DNA from: JASFUX01 sp050050115
GTDB lineage: Bacteria > Pseudomonadota > Alphaproteobacteria > Caulobacterales > Maricaulaceae
Reading direction: 5' to 3'
Assembly: GCA_050050115.1 (NCBI GenBank)
Contig: JASFUX010000073.1
Coordinates: 1 to 13,677 of the forward strand
DNA: 13,677 nt
Below the pieces are notes generated by a model. That model searched no databases and was not told the DNA's origin. It saw only the letters and a list, made by a program, of their open reading frames with translations. This document shows positions 6,986 through 12,707 of this stretch, one piece after another (position 1 is the stretch's first letter; the number at the start of each line of letters is the position of its first letter). The position numbers and the translations under genes were made by a program.

Positions 6986-7109
6986 GGTTCTTCACCATGT
7001 GATCGAGCACGCGGTCGAACCGTTCCTTCTCGGACGGTTCGTCGTCGGCGTGCTCCTTGATGAAGTCGTCGAGCTTACCGCTCTTCTTCGCTTTCTTGAG
7101 TGTCGTCAT
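6924..7109 (-). CDS. Small charged IS passenger protein, unknown function
   Basis: A 61-residue protein beginning MTTLKKAKKSGKLDDFIKEH, with an acidic middle (HADDEPSEKERFDRVLDHMVKNP) and a basic Lys/Gly/Arg tail. Small proteins of the form MTTLK-(E/K)AK-x-GKLD-x-FI occur beside ISXO2-like transposases in alphaproteobacteria, to my recollection, and this would be one of them; I cannot verify that here. The ATG at 7109 lies 35 bases inside the upstream coiled-coil gene. A longer frame from 7166 gives Arg-rich text and was rejected. Its 3' end overlaps the transposase gene's 3' end by 62 bases on the opposite strand. No signal peptide or membrane segment is present. It probably belongs to a three-gene minus-strand operon inside the element. 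Confidence 0.65.
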   Translation of the reverse strand: MTTLKKAKKSGKLDDFIKEHADDEPSEKERFDRVLDHMVKNPKKGKPKAARGASARGKRGD

Positions 7110-7590
7110 CACGCATCTCTTCGATTGTCTCCGCCATCTGCCTTTGGCTTTCGGCAATTTGGTCAAGCTGTTCTTGGTACTGCTCTAGCGCTTCAAGTGC
7201 CACGCCTCGACCGGCCTCCAAACCATTGGAAAAATTATCTGTCATCAGCTGAAGGGCGGCGAATATTGACGCGACTATGATGCCGACTGCGAAGCCGGCG
7301 ACGCCAGCGGTGGTGAAGAATATCTTCCAGATCCCGGGCTTCTGGTCGACTTGCCTTTGAAGATCGTTCTTGATCGCTTTCATCTCGGTCCGAACCCCAC
7401 GCAGTTCAGACTCCGCCCAGTCCTTTCCCGCGGGCATCTGCGCGTTTTCGGCCCTGACGTTTGGGCTTGGGTCAGTCGGCGTCGAGTACGACTTCGCAGG
7501 GGTGACGATAGGTTGCACCGTCGACGCGGAGTCTTCTTCGGTGAACCCAAAGTCTCCTTGCTTTGGACCCTTGCCCTTATTCTTGGCCAT
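7075..7590 (-). CDS. IS passenger: membrane-anchored coiled-coil protein
   Basis: A 171-residue protein with no recognised family. Residues 1-60 are polar, low-complexity and probably disordered (MAKNKGKGPKQGDFGFTEED, then Pro/Ser/Thr-rich). Residues 58-85 form a likely amphipathic helix (ESELRGVRTEMKAIKNDLQRQ). A single membrane helix spans about 88-115 (IWKIFFTTAGVAGFAVGIIV onward). The rest (about 122-171) is strongly coiled-coil-like (LEALEQYQEQLDQIAESQRQ then METIEEM-like heptads) and ends in a very acidic tail. The start at 7590 overlaps the end of the DUF3467-like gene by 14 bases, and its end overlaps the small charged gene by 35 bases, so the three are probably translated together. 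The layout of coil, membrane helix and coil resembles oligomeric membrane adaptors, but no function can be assigned. Confidence 0.7.
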   Translation of the reverse strand: MAKNKGKGPKQGDFGFTEEDSASTVQPIVTPAKSYSTPTDPSPNVRAENAQMPAGKDWAESELRGVRTEMKAIKNDLQRQVDQKPGIWKIFFTTAGVAGFAVGIIVASIFAALQLMTDNFSNGLEAGRGVALEALEQYQEQLDQIAESQRQMAETIEEMRDDDTQESEEER

Positions 7591-7876
7591 CGGGCTTCTC
7601 GCCCTCGATGATCTGAATCTCGACGTTCGGGTTGTCGATGATCATTTTCTGAATGATGTCCCGGAGCGAAATAGCGACGCCGAACGGCAGTACTACAGCC
7701 ATTCGCCACTGCACCGGCTGATCGTTCATCTTCTCCCCGAAGGTCAGGCGTGCGCCTCCGGGGCTGATGGCCAAGTTCACGATATTGCCAAACACCGCCG
7801 GAACCGTGATCGCCTCCGGCAACATCGACGGCTCCGCGTCGCTCGACGCTTCTTGCGGCTTTGTTTCGTCCGACAT
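7577..7876 (-). CDS. IS passenger: DUF3467-like protein
   Basis: A 99-residue protein starting at the ATG at 7876, preceded by GGAGGT at six bases. A hydrophilic leader is followed by PAVFGNIVNLAISPGGARLTFGE, which resembles the start of the DUF3467 domain (a Y/F-x-N-x-(V/A)-x-(V/L)-x-x-S-x-x-x-x-x-x-D/T-F-G pattern). The C-terminal helix VAISLRDIIQKMIIDNPNVE stands where that family has its conserved helix. The function of DUF3467 is not known, and the assignment is by eye. It is the first gene of the minus-strand passenger set, close to the right end of the insertion sequence. Its promoter should lie within the 88 bases to that end. Confidence 0.65.
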   Translation of the reverse strand: MSDETKPQEASSDAEPSMLPEAITVPAVFGNIVNLAISPGGARLTFGEKMNDQPVQWRMAVVLPFGVAISLRDIIQKMIIDNPNVEIQIIEGEKPDGQE

Positions 7877-7892
7877 CAATGCACCTCCGGTT

Positions 7893-7917
7893 GAGTCGCG
7901 TTCTCATATCACGACTC
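7893..7917. repeat. Small inverted repeat before the passenger operon
   Basis: GAGTCG (7893-7898) and CGACTC (7912-7917) can pair around a 13-base loop. The pair lies between the right inverted repeat and the ribosome-binding site of the DUF3467-like gene. It could be a subterminal transposase site or an operator for the passenger genes. It is short enough to be chance. Confidence 0.3.
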
Positions 7918-7937
7918 CCCGGAGGGTAGCTGGCCGG

Positions 7938-7964
7938 GCAACGTATGCCCAGGGGATAATCCCC
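7938..7964 (-). repeat. Right terminal inverted repeat of the IS
   Basis: Partner of 6083-6109. Read inward from 7964 it begins GGGGATTATCCCCTGGGCAT and matches the left end at 23 of 27 positions. Confidence 0.75.
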
Positions 7965-7971
7965 AAATATT
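7965..7971. repeat. Target-site duplication, right copy (AAATATT)
   Basis: The same seven bases as 6076-6082, directly outside the right inverted repeat. With the next T the site reads AAATATTT, a perfect palindrome. Confidence 0.65.
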
Positions 7972-8022
7972 TTACTCGGAGTCAATCAGACTCAACACGA
8001 AATGCTTAAAGGAATGTCCGTC

Positions 8023-8433
8023 ATGTCGTTTCGCGAAAAGTCGGCTTGGATCACGTTCTTGACGGTGCTTCTCGCCGCTGCGGTGAACATCGCGGTGCTT
8101 TCGACCGGCCGCCTGGAAGGCCTGGAGCGGCTACATTTCTTGTTCTTGTGCGTGGTCGGATTGGTCGTGCTGCAGGTTGTCCTGCACGTCGTCGTCGCGA
8201 TCATGAACCCGGCGGACGCGCGCAGCCCCAAGGACGAGCGTGAGCGGGCGATCCAGTTGCGTTCGCACAGCGTCGGCTACTATGTGCTCCTCGTCGGCGT
8301 ATTGGGGATGTTCATCACCGGGCACACCTTCATCCACGCCGGCGCGGTGCTTTATCACGCGCTCGCCGCGATGGTGCTCTCGACGCTGTCTATCTCGCTG
8401 ACCCAGATCATCTTGTTCCGGATCGGACGCTGA
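8023..8433 (+). CDS. Small four-helix membrane protein, paired with regulator
   Basis: A 136-residue inner-membrane protein with four predicted helices: WITFLTVLLAAAVNIAVLS, LHFLFLCVVGLVVLQVVLHV, VGYYVLLVGVLGMFITGHTF and LYHALAAMVLSTLSISLTQI. The cytoplasmic loop between helices 2 and 3 carries SPKDERERAIQLRSHSVGYY. A KDER-(D/E)-x-(E/Q)L signature of this kind is common in DUF2178-like small membrane proteins encoded next to an HTH regulator. The start at 8023 was chosen because AAAGGA then lies nine bases upstream; ATGs at 8002 and 8014 have no usable site. Only three bases separate it from the regulator gene, so the two form an operon. The insertion sequence ends 58 bases before this start, so the native promoter has probably been moved or replaced. 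Function unknown; a regulator-sensing or lipid-stress role is conceivable. Confidence 0.8.
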   Translation: MSFREKSAWITFLTVLLAAAVNIAVLSTGRLEGLERLHFLFLCVVGLVVLQVVLHVVVAIMNPADARSPKDERERAIQLRSHSVGYYVLLVGVLGMFITGHTFIHAGAVLYHALAAMVLSTLSISLTQIILFRIGR

Positions 8434-8436
8434 GGC

Positions 8437-8655
8437 ATGGCGAAGCTCCCCATCGCCAACAACATCCGTCGTCTGAGGTTCGAACACGACGAGATGACCC
8501 AGGCCGAGCTCGCTGAGAAGATCGGCATGACCCGCCAAACCGTCGCTGCGATCGAGAAGGCGAAGTATTCGCCCTCGCTTGAGGCGGCGTTCCGGATCGC
8601 ACAGGTGTTCGGGGTTGGAGTGGAGGAGGTGTTTCAGTGGACGGAGGGGGAGTAG
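8437..8655 (+). CDS. Cro/CI-type (XRE) transcriptional regulator
   Basis: A 72-residue, single-domain helix-turn-helix protein. The fold is evident from IANNIRRLRFEHDEMTQAEL, AEKIGMTRQTVAAIEKAKYS and PSLEAAFRIAQVFGVGVEEV. It belongs to the short XRE class (YozG/YgzD-like) that is usually encoded beside a small membrane protein, and here follows that gene by three bases. It has no C-terminal ligand or dimer domain. It probably controls its own operon, with the membrane partner possibly modulating it; this is inference from the pairing. I see no toxin-like neighbour, so a toxin-antitoxin reading is not favoured. The next gene begins 48 bases downstream with its own good ribosome site. Confidence 0.9.
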   Translation: MAKLPIANNIRRLRFEHDEMTQAELAEKIGMTRQTVAAIEKAKYSPSLEAAFRIAQVFGVGVEEVFQWTEGE

Positions 8656-8703
8656 CGTCCGGCGTCTCTCGCGTGCGAATAGTGTCAAAGAACGGAGGAT
8701 AAG

Positions 8704-9105
8704 ATGTTCAATAAGAATTCTGTATCGCTCGCCCTCGGCGCTCTCGTCTTCTGCGCCGGTTCCGGCGCGGCGGCGCAGCAAGGTGAAAGCGTGTCGGCGC
8801 TTTACGACACTGACAACCCTGTGACGGTAGTTGGGGAAATCGTCGAGGTTGAATGGTCGGCGCCGCGTTCGCGTCTGCATGTGCACGATGAAGAAACGGA
8901 CCGGCGGTGGATCATAGTCGGCGGTTCGCCTTACGACCTGTCGGCCGAGCAACGCGCATCCGTCCGCGCCGGCGAGTCCGTGCGCGTAATCGCCTTCCAG
9001 TCACGTGACAGGGTTTGCGCCCCCGCGTGCAACGCGTTCGGCGACGAATTCGCAAAGTCGGACGGATCGCCCCTGGTGACGCCGCCGTTGCCGCCTCGCC
9101 ACTAG
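8704..9105 (+). CDS. Secreted DUF6152-like protein
   Basis: A 133-residue exported protein. Signal peptide: MFNKNSVSLALGALVFCAGS and on to a cleavage near AAAQQ (about residue 24). The mature part has NPVTVVGEIVEVEWSAPRSRLHVHDEETDRRWIIVGGSPYDL and AGESVRVIAFQSRD. This fits the DUF6152 pattern (VxGxVxxVxWxNPHxxxxxxxxD, then W-x-(V/I)-x-x-x-S/G-P, then GD-x-VxV), a small OB-like domain of unknown function. Asn-Pro-His of the family is replaced here by Ala-Pro-Arg. A pair of cysteines in CAPACNAFGDEF near the C-terminus may form a disulphide. GGAGGA stands six bases before the ATG. It may be read through from the membrane-protein/regulator operon. It ends convergently against the HAD gene, 71 bases away. 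Confidence 0.75.
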   Translation: MFNKNSVSLALGALVFCAGSGAAAQQGESVSALYDTDNPVTVVGEIVEVEWSAPRSRLHVHDEETDRRWIIVGGSPYDLSAEQRASVRAGESVRVIAFQSRDRVCAPACNAFGDEFAKSDGSPLVTPPLPPRH

Positions 9106-9176
9106 GAAGGCGACTTGGAGACGGGGGCCGAACGAGGCGCGTTGAGCTGGTTCGACGTGTCGGCCGCGGTTGGTCG

Positions 9177-9854
9177 TCAACGGCCTTTGCCCGTTTCGCT
9201 GCGGTTCAAGTGCTCAAGCAGTTCAACCAGACTGTCGAGCCGCGTGCCGGCTGGGGACTCGGCTTCAACGGAACCGCTCTTGAACCAGAAGGCGCGCAAT
9301 CCGGCCGCGACCGAACCCTGAACATCTTTTTCGAGGTCATCGCCCACGAACCAACACTGGGCGGCGGCGCATTGGAGTTCTCCCAGCGCGAGGTTGAAGA
9401 TGGCGGGATCGGGCTTTCGCAATCCGACCTCGGACGAAACGATGATGGTTTCGAAGTAGGCCTCGATGCCGAGAGCGGCGATCTTGCTCCGCTGCATCTT
9501 TGATCCGCCGTTGGTGATGACGCCCATCCGAACGCCTCGGCGCCGGAGCGCTTCGAGAAGGTCTTTGGCGTCCGGAAACAGAACAGCGGCCGCGCCGAAG
9601 CGCGCCGTCCAGTGCTCAAAGAGCGCGATCGGATTGGGGGCTGTTCGCCAAAGGGCGGATGCCGCGAGCGTCTCGGCTTGCCGCATTGTGCCGAAGTCGT
9701 CCGCAGCAACTATGGCGGCGTGAACCTCGTCTGGCTCGCACGGATGCAGAGCGTTTTCGAAATCCGCGGCGAACCATCGAGAATATTTTTCAATTGCCGC
9801 TGCCCGATCGGCCAGCGTCTCGTCCAGGTCGAAGAGGATTGCGGCTGGCTGCAT
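9177..9854 (-). CDS. HAD-family hydrolase (subfamily IA, putative phosphatase)
   Basis: A 225-residue cytoplasmic haloacid-dehalogenase-like hydrolase. Motif I is ILFDLDETLAD with nucleophile Asp9 and acid/base Asp11. Motif II is VITNGGSKMQRSKI, motif III the Lys in GLRKPDPAIFNLAL, and motif IV CWFVGDDLEKDVQG. The helical C1 cap lies between motifs I and II (about residues 18-90). All catalytic residues are present. DETLAD and TNG resemble YjjG/nucleotidase-like and phosphoglycolate-phosphatase-like members, but the substrate cannot be read from sequence. The ATG at 9854 begins directly before the first strand; a much longer upstream frame (to 10259) runs antisense through the ahcY start and was rejected. 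The gene is divergent from ahcY across 231 bases. Confidence 0.9.
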   Translation of the reverse strand: MQPAAILFDLDETLADRAAAIEKYSRWFAADFENALHPCEPDEVHAAIVAADDFGTMRQAETLAASALWRTAPNPIALFEHWTARFGAAAVLFPDAKDLLEALRRRGVRMGVITNGGSKMQRSKIAALGIEAYFETIIVSSEVGLRKPDPAIFNLALGELQCAAAQCWFVGDDLEKDVQGSVAAGLRAFWFKSGSVEAESPAGTRLDSLVELLEHLNRSETGKGR

Positions 9855-9961
9855 GGTGGGGACTCGGCTGACATTTTCGAAGATTCGGCGGAAGGCCCTC
9901 ATTCCGCACGGGCAGGCGCTTCGACTCTGCGGCAGGATCAGGACCTCACTGACATTCCCAC

Positions 9962-9977
9962 ATAAAGATACCTTTAT
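9962..9977. promoter_or_regulatory. ATAAAG-N4-CTTTAT operator upstream of ahcY
   Basis: A perfect inverted repeat, ATAAAG (9962-9967) and CTTTAT (9972-9977), with a four-base spacer in an otherwise GC-rich region and just upstream of a candidate promoter. AT-rich palindromes of this shape precede methyl-cycle genes in alphaproteobacteria and are bound by ArsR-type SAH-responsive regulators (SahR-like). That link is from memory and is an inference here; no such regulator is in the window. Confidence 0.5.
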
Positions 9978-9983
9978 ATGATC

Positions 9984-10012
9984 TTGCCGATTGGCCCGGA
10001 AGCTGCTAGCAC
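9984..10012 (+). promoter_or_regulatory. Candidate ahcY promoter
   Basis: TTGCCG (9984-9989) and TAGCAC (10007-10012) are 17 bases apart. The -10 box is weak. The operator-like palindrome lies just upstream and the ATG 73 bases downstream. Transcription would begin near 10019 and include the hairpin at 10027-10051. Confidence 0.35.
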
Positions 10013-10026
10013 CGCGCCAACCTGAA

Positions 10027-10051
10027 ACGCCGCGCGTGCGAGACGCGGCGT
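10027..10051 (+). other. GC hairpin in the ahcY leader
   Basis: ACGCCGCG (10027-10034) pairs perfectly with CGCGGCGT (10044-10051) around a nine-base loop. It ends 34 bases before the ATG, and no run of T follows, so it is not an intrinsic terminator. It may stabilise the leader. I could not match it to the SAH, SAM-II or other known SAM/SAH riboswitch layouts. Confidence 0.4.
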
Positions 10052-10085
10052 ACAATTCAACACTATACACCCGAAGGACGAGCCC

Positions 10086-11495
10086 ATGACTGACGCCGCG
10101 CCATCCCACGACTATGCGGTCAAGGACATCTCCCTGGCGGACTGGGGCCGCAAGGAGATCGAGATCGCCGAGATCGAGATGCCCGGCCTGATGGCCGCGC
10201 GCGCCGAGTACGGTCCGGACAAGCCCTTGAAGGGCGCCCGCATCGCCGGCTCGCTGCACATGACCATCCAGACCGCGGTGCTCATCGAGACGCTGCAGGC
10301 GCTCGGCGCCGAGGTGCGCTGGGCCTCGTGCAACATCTATTCAACCCAGGACCACGCCGCGTCGGCCATCGCCGCGACCGGCACGCCGGTGTTCGCCCAC
10401 AAGGGCGAAACGCTCGAGGAGTACTGGGACTTCGCCGACAAGATCTTCGAATGGCCGGGCGGCGAGCCCGCCAACATGATCCTCGACGACGGCGGCGACG
10501 CGACGCTGCTGGTGATGCTTGGCTCGAAAGCGGAGACCGACCCGTCCGTGCTGGACAATCCGTCCAACGATGAAGAAAAGGCGCTGTTCGCCACGATCAA
10601 GCGCCGGCTGGAGAAGAACCCGGGCTGGTACTCCAAGCTGAAGGCGTCGATCAAAGGCGTCTCGGAGGAGACCACGACCGGAGTCATGCGGCTCTACCAG
10701 ATGGAGAAGCGCGGCGAGCTGCCGTTTCCGGCGATCAACGTCAATGACTCCGTGACCAAGTCGAAGTTCGACAACAAGTACGGCTGTCGCGAGAGCCTTG
10801 TCGACGCCATTCGTCGGGGCACGGACGTGATGCTCGCCGGCAAGACCGCGTTCATCGCCGGCTTCGGCGACGTGGGCAAAGGCTCGGCGGAATCGCTGCG
10901 CGGCGCGGGCGCGCGCGTGACGGTCGCTGAAGTCGACCCGATCTGCGCGCTGCAAGCCTCGATGGAGGGCTTCGACGTCAAGACGCTCGACGACGTGGTC
11001 GAGGACATGGACGTGTTCGTCACGGCGACGGGCAACAAGTCGATCATCACGGTCGATCACATGCGCCGTATGAAGAACATGGCGATCGTCTGCAACATCG
11101 GTCACTTCGACAACGAAATCGAGGTCGAAGGCCTGAAGAACTTCAAGTGGATCAACGTCAAGCCGCAGGTCGATCTCGTCGAGTTCCCCGACGGCAAGCG
11201 GATCATCCTTCTCTCGGAAGGCCGCCTGGTGAACCTCGGCAACGCCACGGGCCACCCGAGCTTCGTGATGTCGGCGAGCTTCACCAATCAGACGCTCGCC
11301 CAGATCGAGCTGTGGTCGCGCGGGGAGAAGTACGAGAACAAGGTCTACACCCTGCCCAAGTCGCTCGACGAGAAAGTCGCTCGGCTGCACCTCGAAAAGC
11401 TCGGCGTGAACTTGACCGAGCTCTCCGAAGAGCAAGCCGACTACATCGGCGTGGCGAAGACGGGGCCGTACAAGCCTGATCAGTACAGGTACTGA
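10086..11495 (+). CDS. ahcY: S-adenosylhomocysteine hydrolase (adenosylhomocysteinase)
   Basis: Full-length enzyme of 469 residues that splits S-adenosylhomocysteine into homocysteine and adenosine with bound NAD, clearing the inhibitor left by methyltransferases. Visible motifs are ARIAGSLHMTIQTAVLIETL (51-70), SCNIYSTQDHAA (81-92), ILDDGGDATLL (132-142) and EETTTGVMRLYQM (194-206). NVNDSVTKSKFDNKYGCRES (218-237) carries the catalytic Lys and Asp, GFGDVGKG (259-266) is the NAD-binding glycine loop, and the C-terminal KPDQYRY completes the active site. The long form of about 465-470 residues, with an insertion around 145-190, is usual in bacteria. The ATG at 10086 has AAGGA seven bases upstream. 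It is monocistronic here, between a regulated upstream region and a strong terminator. In rhizobia ahcY follows ptsH directly; here about 5.8 kb lies between. Confidence 0.97.
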   Translation: MTDAAPSHDYAVKDISLADWGRKEIEIAEIEMPGLMAARAEYGPDKPLKGARIAGSLHMTIQTAVLIETLQALGAEVRWASCNIYSTQDHAASAIAATGTPVFAHKGETLEEYWDFADKIFEWPGGEPANMILDDGGDATLLVMLGSKAETDPSVLDNPSNDEEKALFATIKRRLEKNPGWYSKLKASIKGVSEETTTGVMRLYQMEKRGELPFPAINVNDSVTKSKFDNKYGCRESLVDAIRRGTDVMLAGKTAFIAGFGDVGKGSAESLRGAGARVTVAEVDPICALQASMEGFDVKTLDDVVEDMDVFVTATGNKSIITVDHMRRMKNMAIVCNIGHFDNEIEVEGLKNFKWINVKPQVDLVEFPDGKRIILLSEGRLVNLGNATGHPSFVMSASFTNQTLAQIELWSRGEKYENKVYTLPKSLDEKVARLHLEKLGVNLTELSEEQADYIGVAKTGPYKPDQYRY

Positions 11496-11516
11496 TTGAC
11501 CGATATCGCAAAGAAG

Positions 11517-11557
11517 AGCGCGCCTCTCGCCAACGCGAGGGGCGCGCTTTGTTTTTT
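11517..11557 (+). terminator. Intrinsic terminator of ahcY
   Basis: AGCGCGCCTCTCG (11517-11529) pairs with CGAGGGGCGCGCT (11536-11548), 13 pairs including one G:T, around a six-base loop. It is followed by a T-rich tract (11548-11557). It lies 22 bases after the ahcY stop and 18 before the end of the convergent EF-hand gene, and could also slow transcription from the other side. Confidence 0.9.
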
Positions 11558-11574
11558 GGGCGCAAGCGTTTCGC

Positions 11575-12057
11575 TTAGTTTCCGCCGCGACCGCCCGGTC
11601 CCGGCCGCCCCGCGTCGAACTCGGCGCGGCTCAACCTGCCGTCGCCGTCTTCGTCAGCGCGCGCCAGCATCGGATGCGGCGCCGCCTCGAACTCGGCGCG
11701 GGTGATCTCGCCGTTTCCGTCCGCGTCGGCGGCTTGAAACATCATCGCGCCGCGCGGGCCGTCCGCGCCGGGGCCGCCGAAGCGGCCGCCGTCTGGGCGT
11801 CCGCCGCCCTGCCCACCGCCGAAACGCCCTTGCGGCTCGAATCCTTCGATTTCGGCCGCGGTGAGCACGTCGTCGTCGTTCGCGTCGGCTTGGTCGAACA
11901 TAGCGACGCGTCGGGCGCCAAGCTCCCCGGCGTCAATGTAGCCGTCGCTGTTTGCGTCCATGCGCTCGAACATTCGGCCGGCGAAGTCCTGGGCGCCGGC
12001 GGGGGTCGCAACAAACGCCAGCGCCGCCGCGCCGGCGAGCAAGCCAAGCTGTCTCAT
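11575..12057 (-). CDS. Secreted EF-hand calcium-binding protein
   Basis: A 160-residue exported protein with signal peptide MRQLGLLAGAAALAFVATPAGA (cleavage near residue 22) and four EF-hand loops. These are DANSDGYIDAGE (34-45), DANDDDVLTAAE (58-69), DADGNGEITRAE (111-122) and DEDGDGRLSRAE (135-146). The first pair is separated from the second by a Gly/Arg/Pro-rich linker (about 77-104), and the tail is Gly-rich. Loop 2 has Asp instead of the usual Gly at loop position 6, so its calcium affinity may be lower. Such periplasmic EF-hand proteins are common in marine alphaproteobacteria, with calcium buffering or sensing as a likely role. GAGGA stands about nine bases before the ATG at 12057. 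It may be co-transcribed with the STAS-like gene 95 bases upstream. Confidence 0.88.
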   Translation of the reverse strand: MRQLGLLAGAAALAFVATPAGAQDFAGRMFERMDANSDGYIDAGELGARRVAMFDQADANDDDVLTAAEIEGFEPQGRFGGGQGGGRPDGGRFGGPGADGPRGAMMFQAADADGNGEITRAEFEAAPHPMLARADEDGDGRLSRAEFDAGRPGPGGRGGN

Positions 12058-12152
12058 GGGGGTCGTTCCTCGTGCAGCGTCGCGCGAAAGGCGCGCATCG
12101 CCTTTAGAACGCACGGCGTGAAGGAACCCGTCGCTTGGGCGGGCGGCGCGGC

Positions 12153-12524
12153 TCAGCGGGTCTGGGCCAGCATCCGGTAGGCTTCGTTCATCGATCGCGC
12201 GATCTTGTAGGTGCGGTACGGAAACTTCGCCTGAAGGACCGCGGCGAAGGAGTCAAATTGGGTGTCGTGGGTGACCAGGATGGTGATCAGATCCGGCGGC
12301 GCGCCTTCGTACTCGGAGGCCCCCGCCGAAAGCTGGTTCACCGGTTCGTTGCCGACGTCGCCGGTGTAGCGCAGCAGGTCGATGATCTCGTGATAGAACA
12401 TTGCCCCGGGATGATCGCGCGTCAGCTTGACGTAGTAGTGGGCATATTCGTCGCCGCTGACGTCGCCGATGAAGCGCACCTCCAGAATGCGGTCCGGATC
12501 TGACAGACTATGTTCGATCGGCAT
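12153..12524 (-). CDS. STAS-like small protein, tandem paralogue 1
   Basis: A 123-residue cytoplasmic protein beginning MPIEHSLSDPDRILEVRFIG. The order of short strands and helices (ILEVRFIGDVSGDEYAHYYVKLTRDH, then YHEIIDLLRYTGDV, then ITILVTHDTQFDSFAAVLQAKF, then YKIARSMNEAYRML) resembles SpoIIAA-like/STAS-fold proteins. The strand with IDLLRY stands where those proteins have their central strand. The assignment to that fold is by eye and moderate; no phosphorylatable serine is evident. The start at 12524 matches the MPIEHS start of its paralogue and has GAGGGA upstream; a longer frame to 12563 was rejected. About half its residues match the product of 12708-13091, most strongly in the first 30. 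It lies 183 bases downstream of that copy. Confidence 0.75.
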   Translation of the reverse strand: MPIEHSLSDPDRILEVRFIGDVSGDEYAHYYVKLTRDHPGAMFYHEIIDLLRYTGDVGNEPVNQLSAGASEYEGAPPDLITILVTHDTQFDSFAAVLQAKFPYRTYKIARSMNEAYRMLAQTR

Positions 12525-12707
12525 CGGACATGTCCCTCGCCAAATTGTCGGCGGCCCGTTCATTGTCGCGGCGGACGCTTAACGTCAGGTTGCATCGCCG
12601 GGATTGCGCTTCTCGCCGGCGAGTTGGTCCGCGGGGTGTGAATATTCTTGGTGTACGGGGCGTTAGCCGCGCCAGATCAGCCCTCGCTCGCGCAACTCGC
12701 CCAAAGT

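Larger units (their letters stand above)
6083..7964 (+). mobile_element. IS1595/ISXO2-like insertion sequence with passenger genes
   Basis: An apparently complete element of about 1,882 bases. It has imperfect terminal inverted repeats (left from 6083, inward GGGCATTATCCCCTTGACAT; right from 7964, inward GGGGATTATCCCCTGGGCAT) matching at 23 of the first 27 positions. Matching AAATATT flanks look like a target duplication. It encodes one plus-strand transposase with zinc ribbon and DDE-type core, and three overlapping minus-strand genes that converge on it. Passenger genes are known in the IS1595 family. The element sits between the divergent genes at 5970 and 8023, close to both starts. The transposase frame and its catalytic residues are intact, so it may still be mobile. 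Confidence 0.8.

Noticed and set aside
6083..8655. A phage-defence system formed by the cargo genes and regulator
   Set aside because: No nuclease, helicase, methylase, protease or nucleotide-signalling motif is visible in any of these proteins. The membrane coiled-coil protein alone is not enough evidence.
8023..8655. Toxin-antitoxin pair
   Set aside because: The membrane protein is too large and too evenly hydrophobic in four helices for a type I-like toxin, and the HTH protein has no toxin-binding extension. A sensing/regulation pair fits better.
9106..9176. Terminator between the DUF6152 and HAD genes
   Set aside because: Only a weak five-base inverted repeat and no run of T is present in this convergent gap.
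9960..10085. SAM or SAH riboswitch before ahcY
   Set aside because: The leader lacks the pseudoknot arrangement of SAM-II and the paired conserved segments of the SAH riboswitch, as far as can be judged by eye. Only a simple hairpin is present.
9855..10259. N-terminal extension of the HAD protein into the ahcY start
   Set aside because: HAD motif I begins directly after the ATG at 9854; the extension adds no recognisable sequence and would run antisense through ahcY.
10341..11435. A 364-residue minus-strand frame antisense to ahcY
   Set aside because: ahcY is complete and conserved on the other strand; the antisense product is compositionally biased and unlike any family I know.
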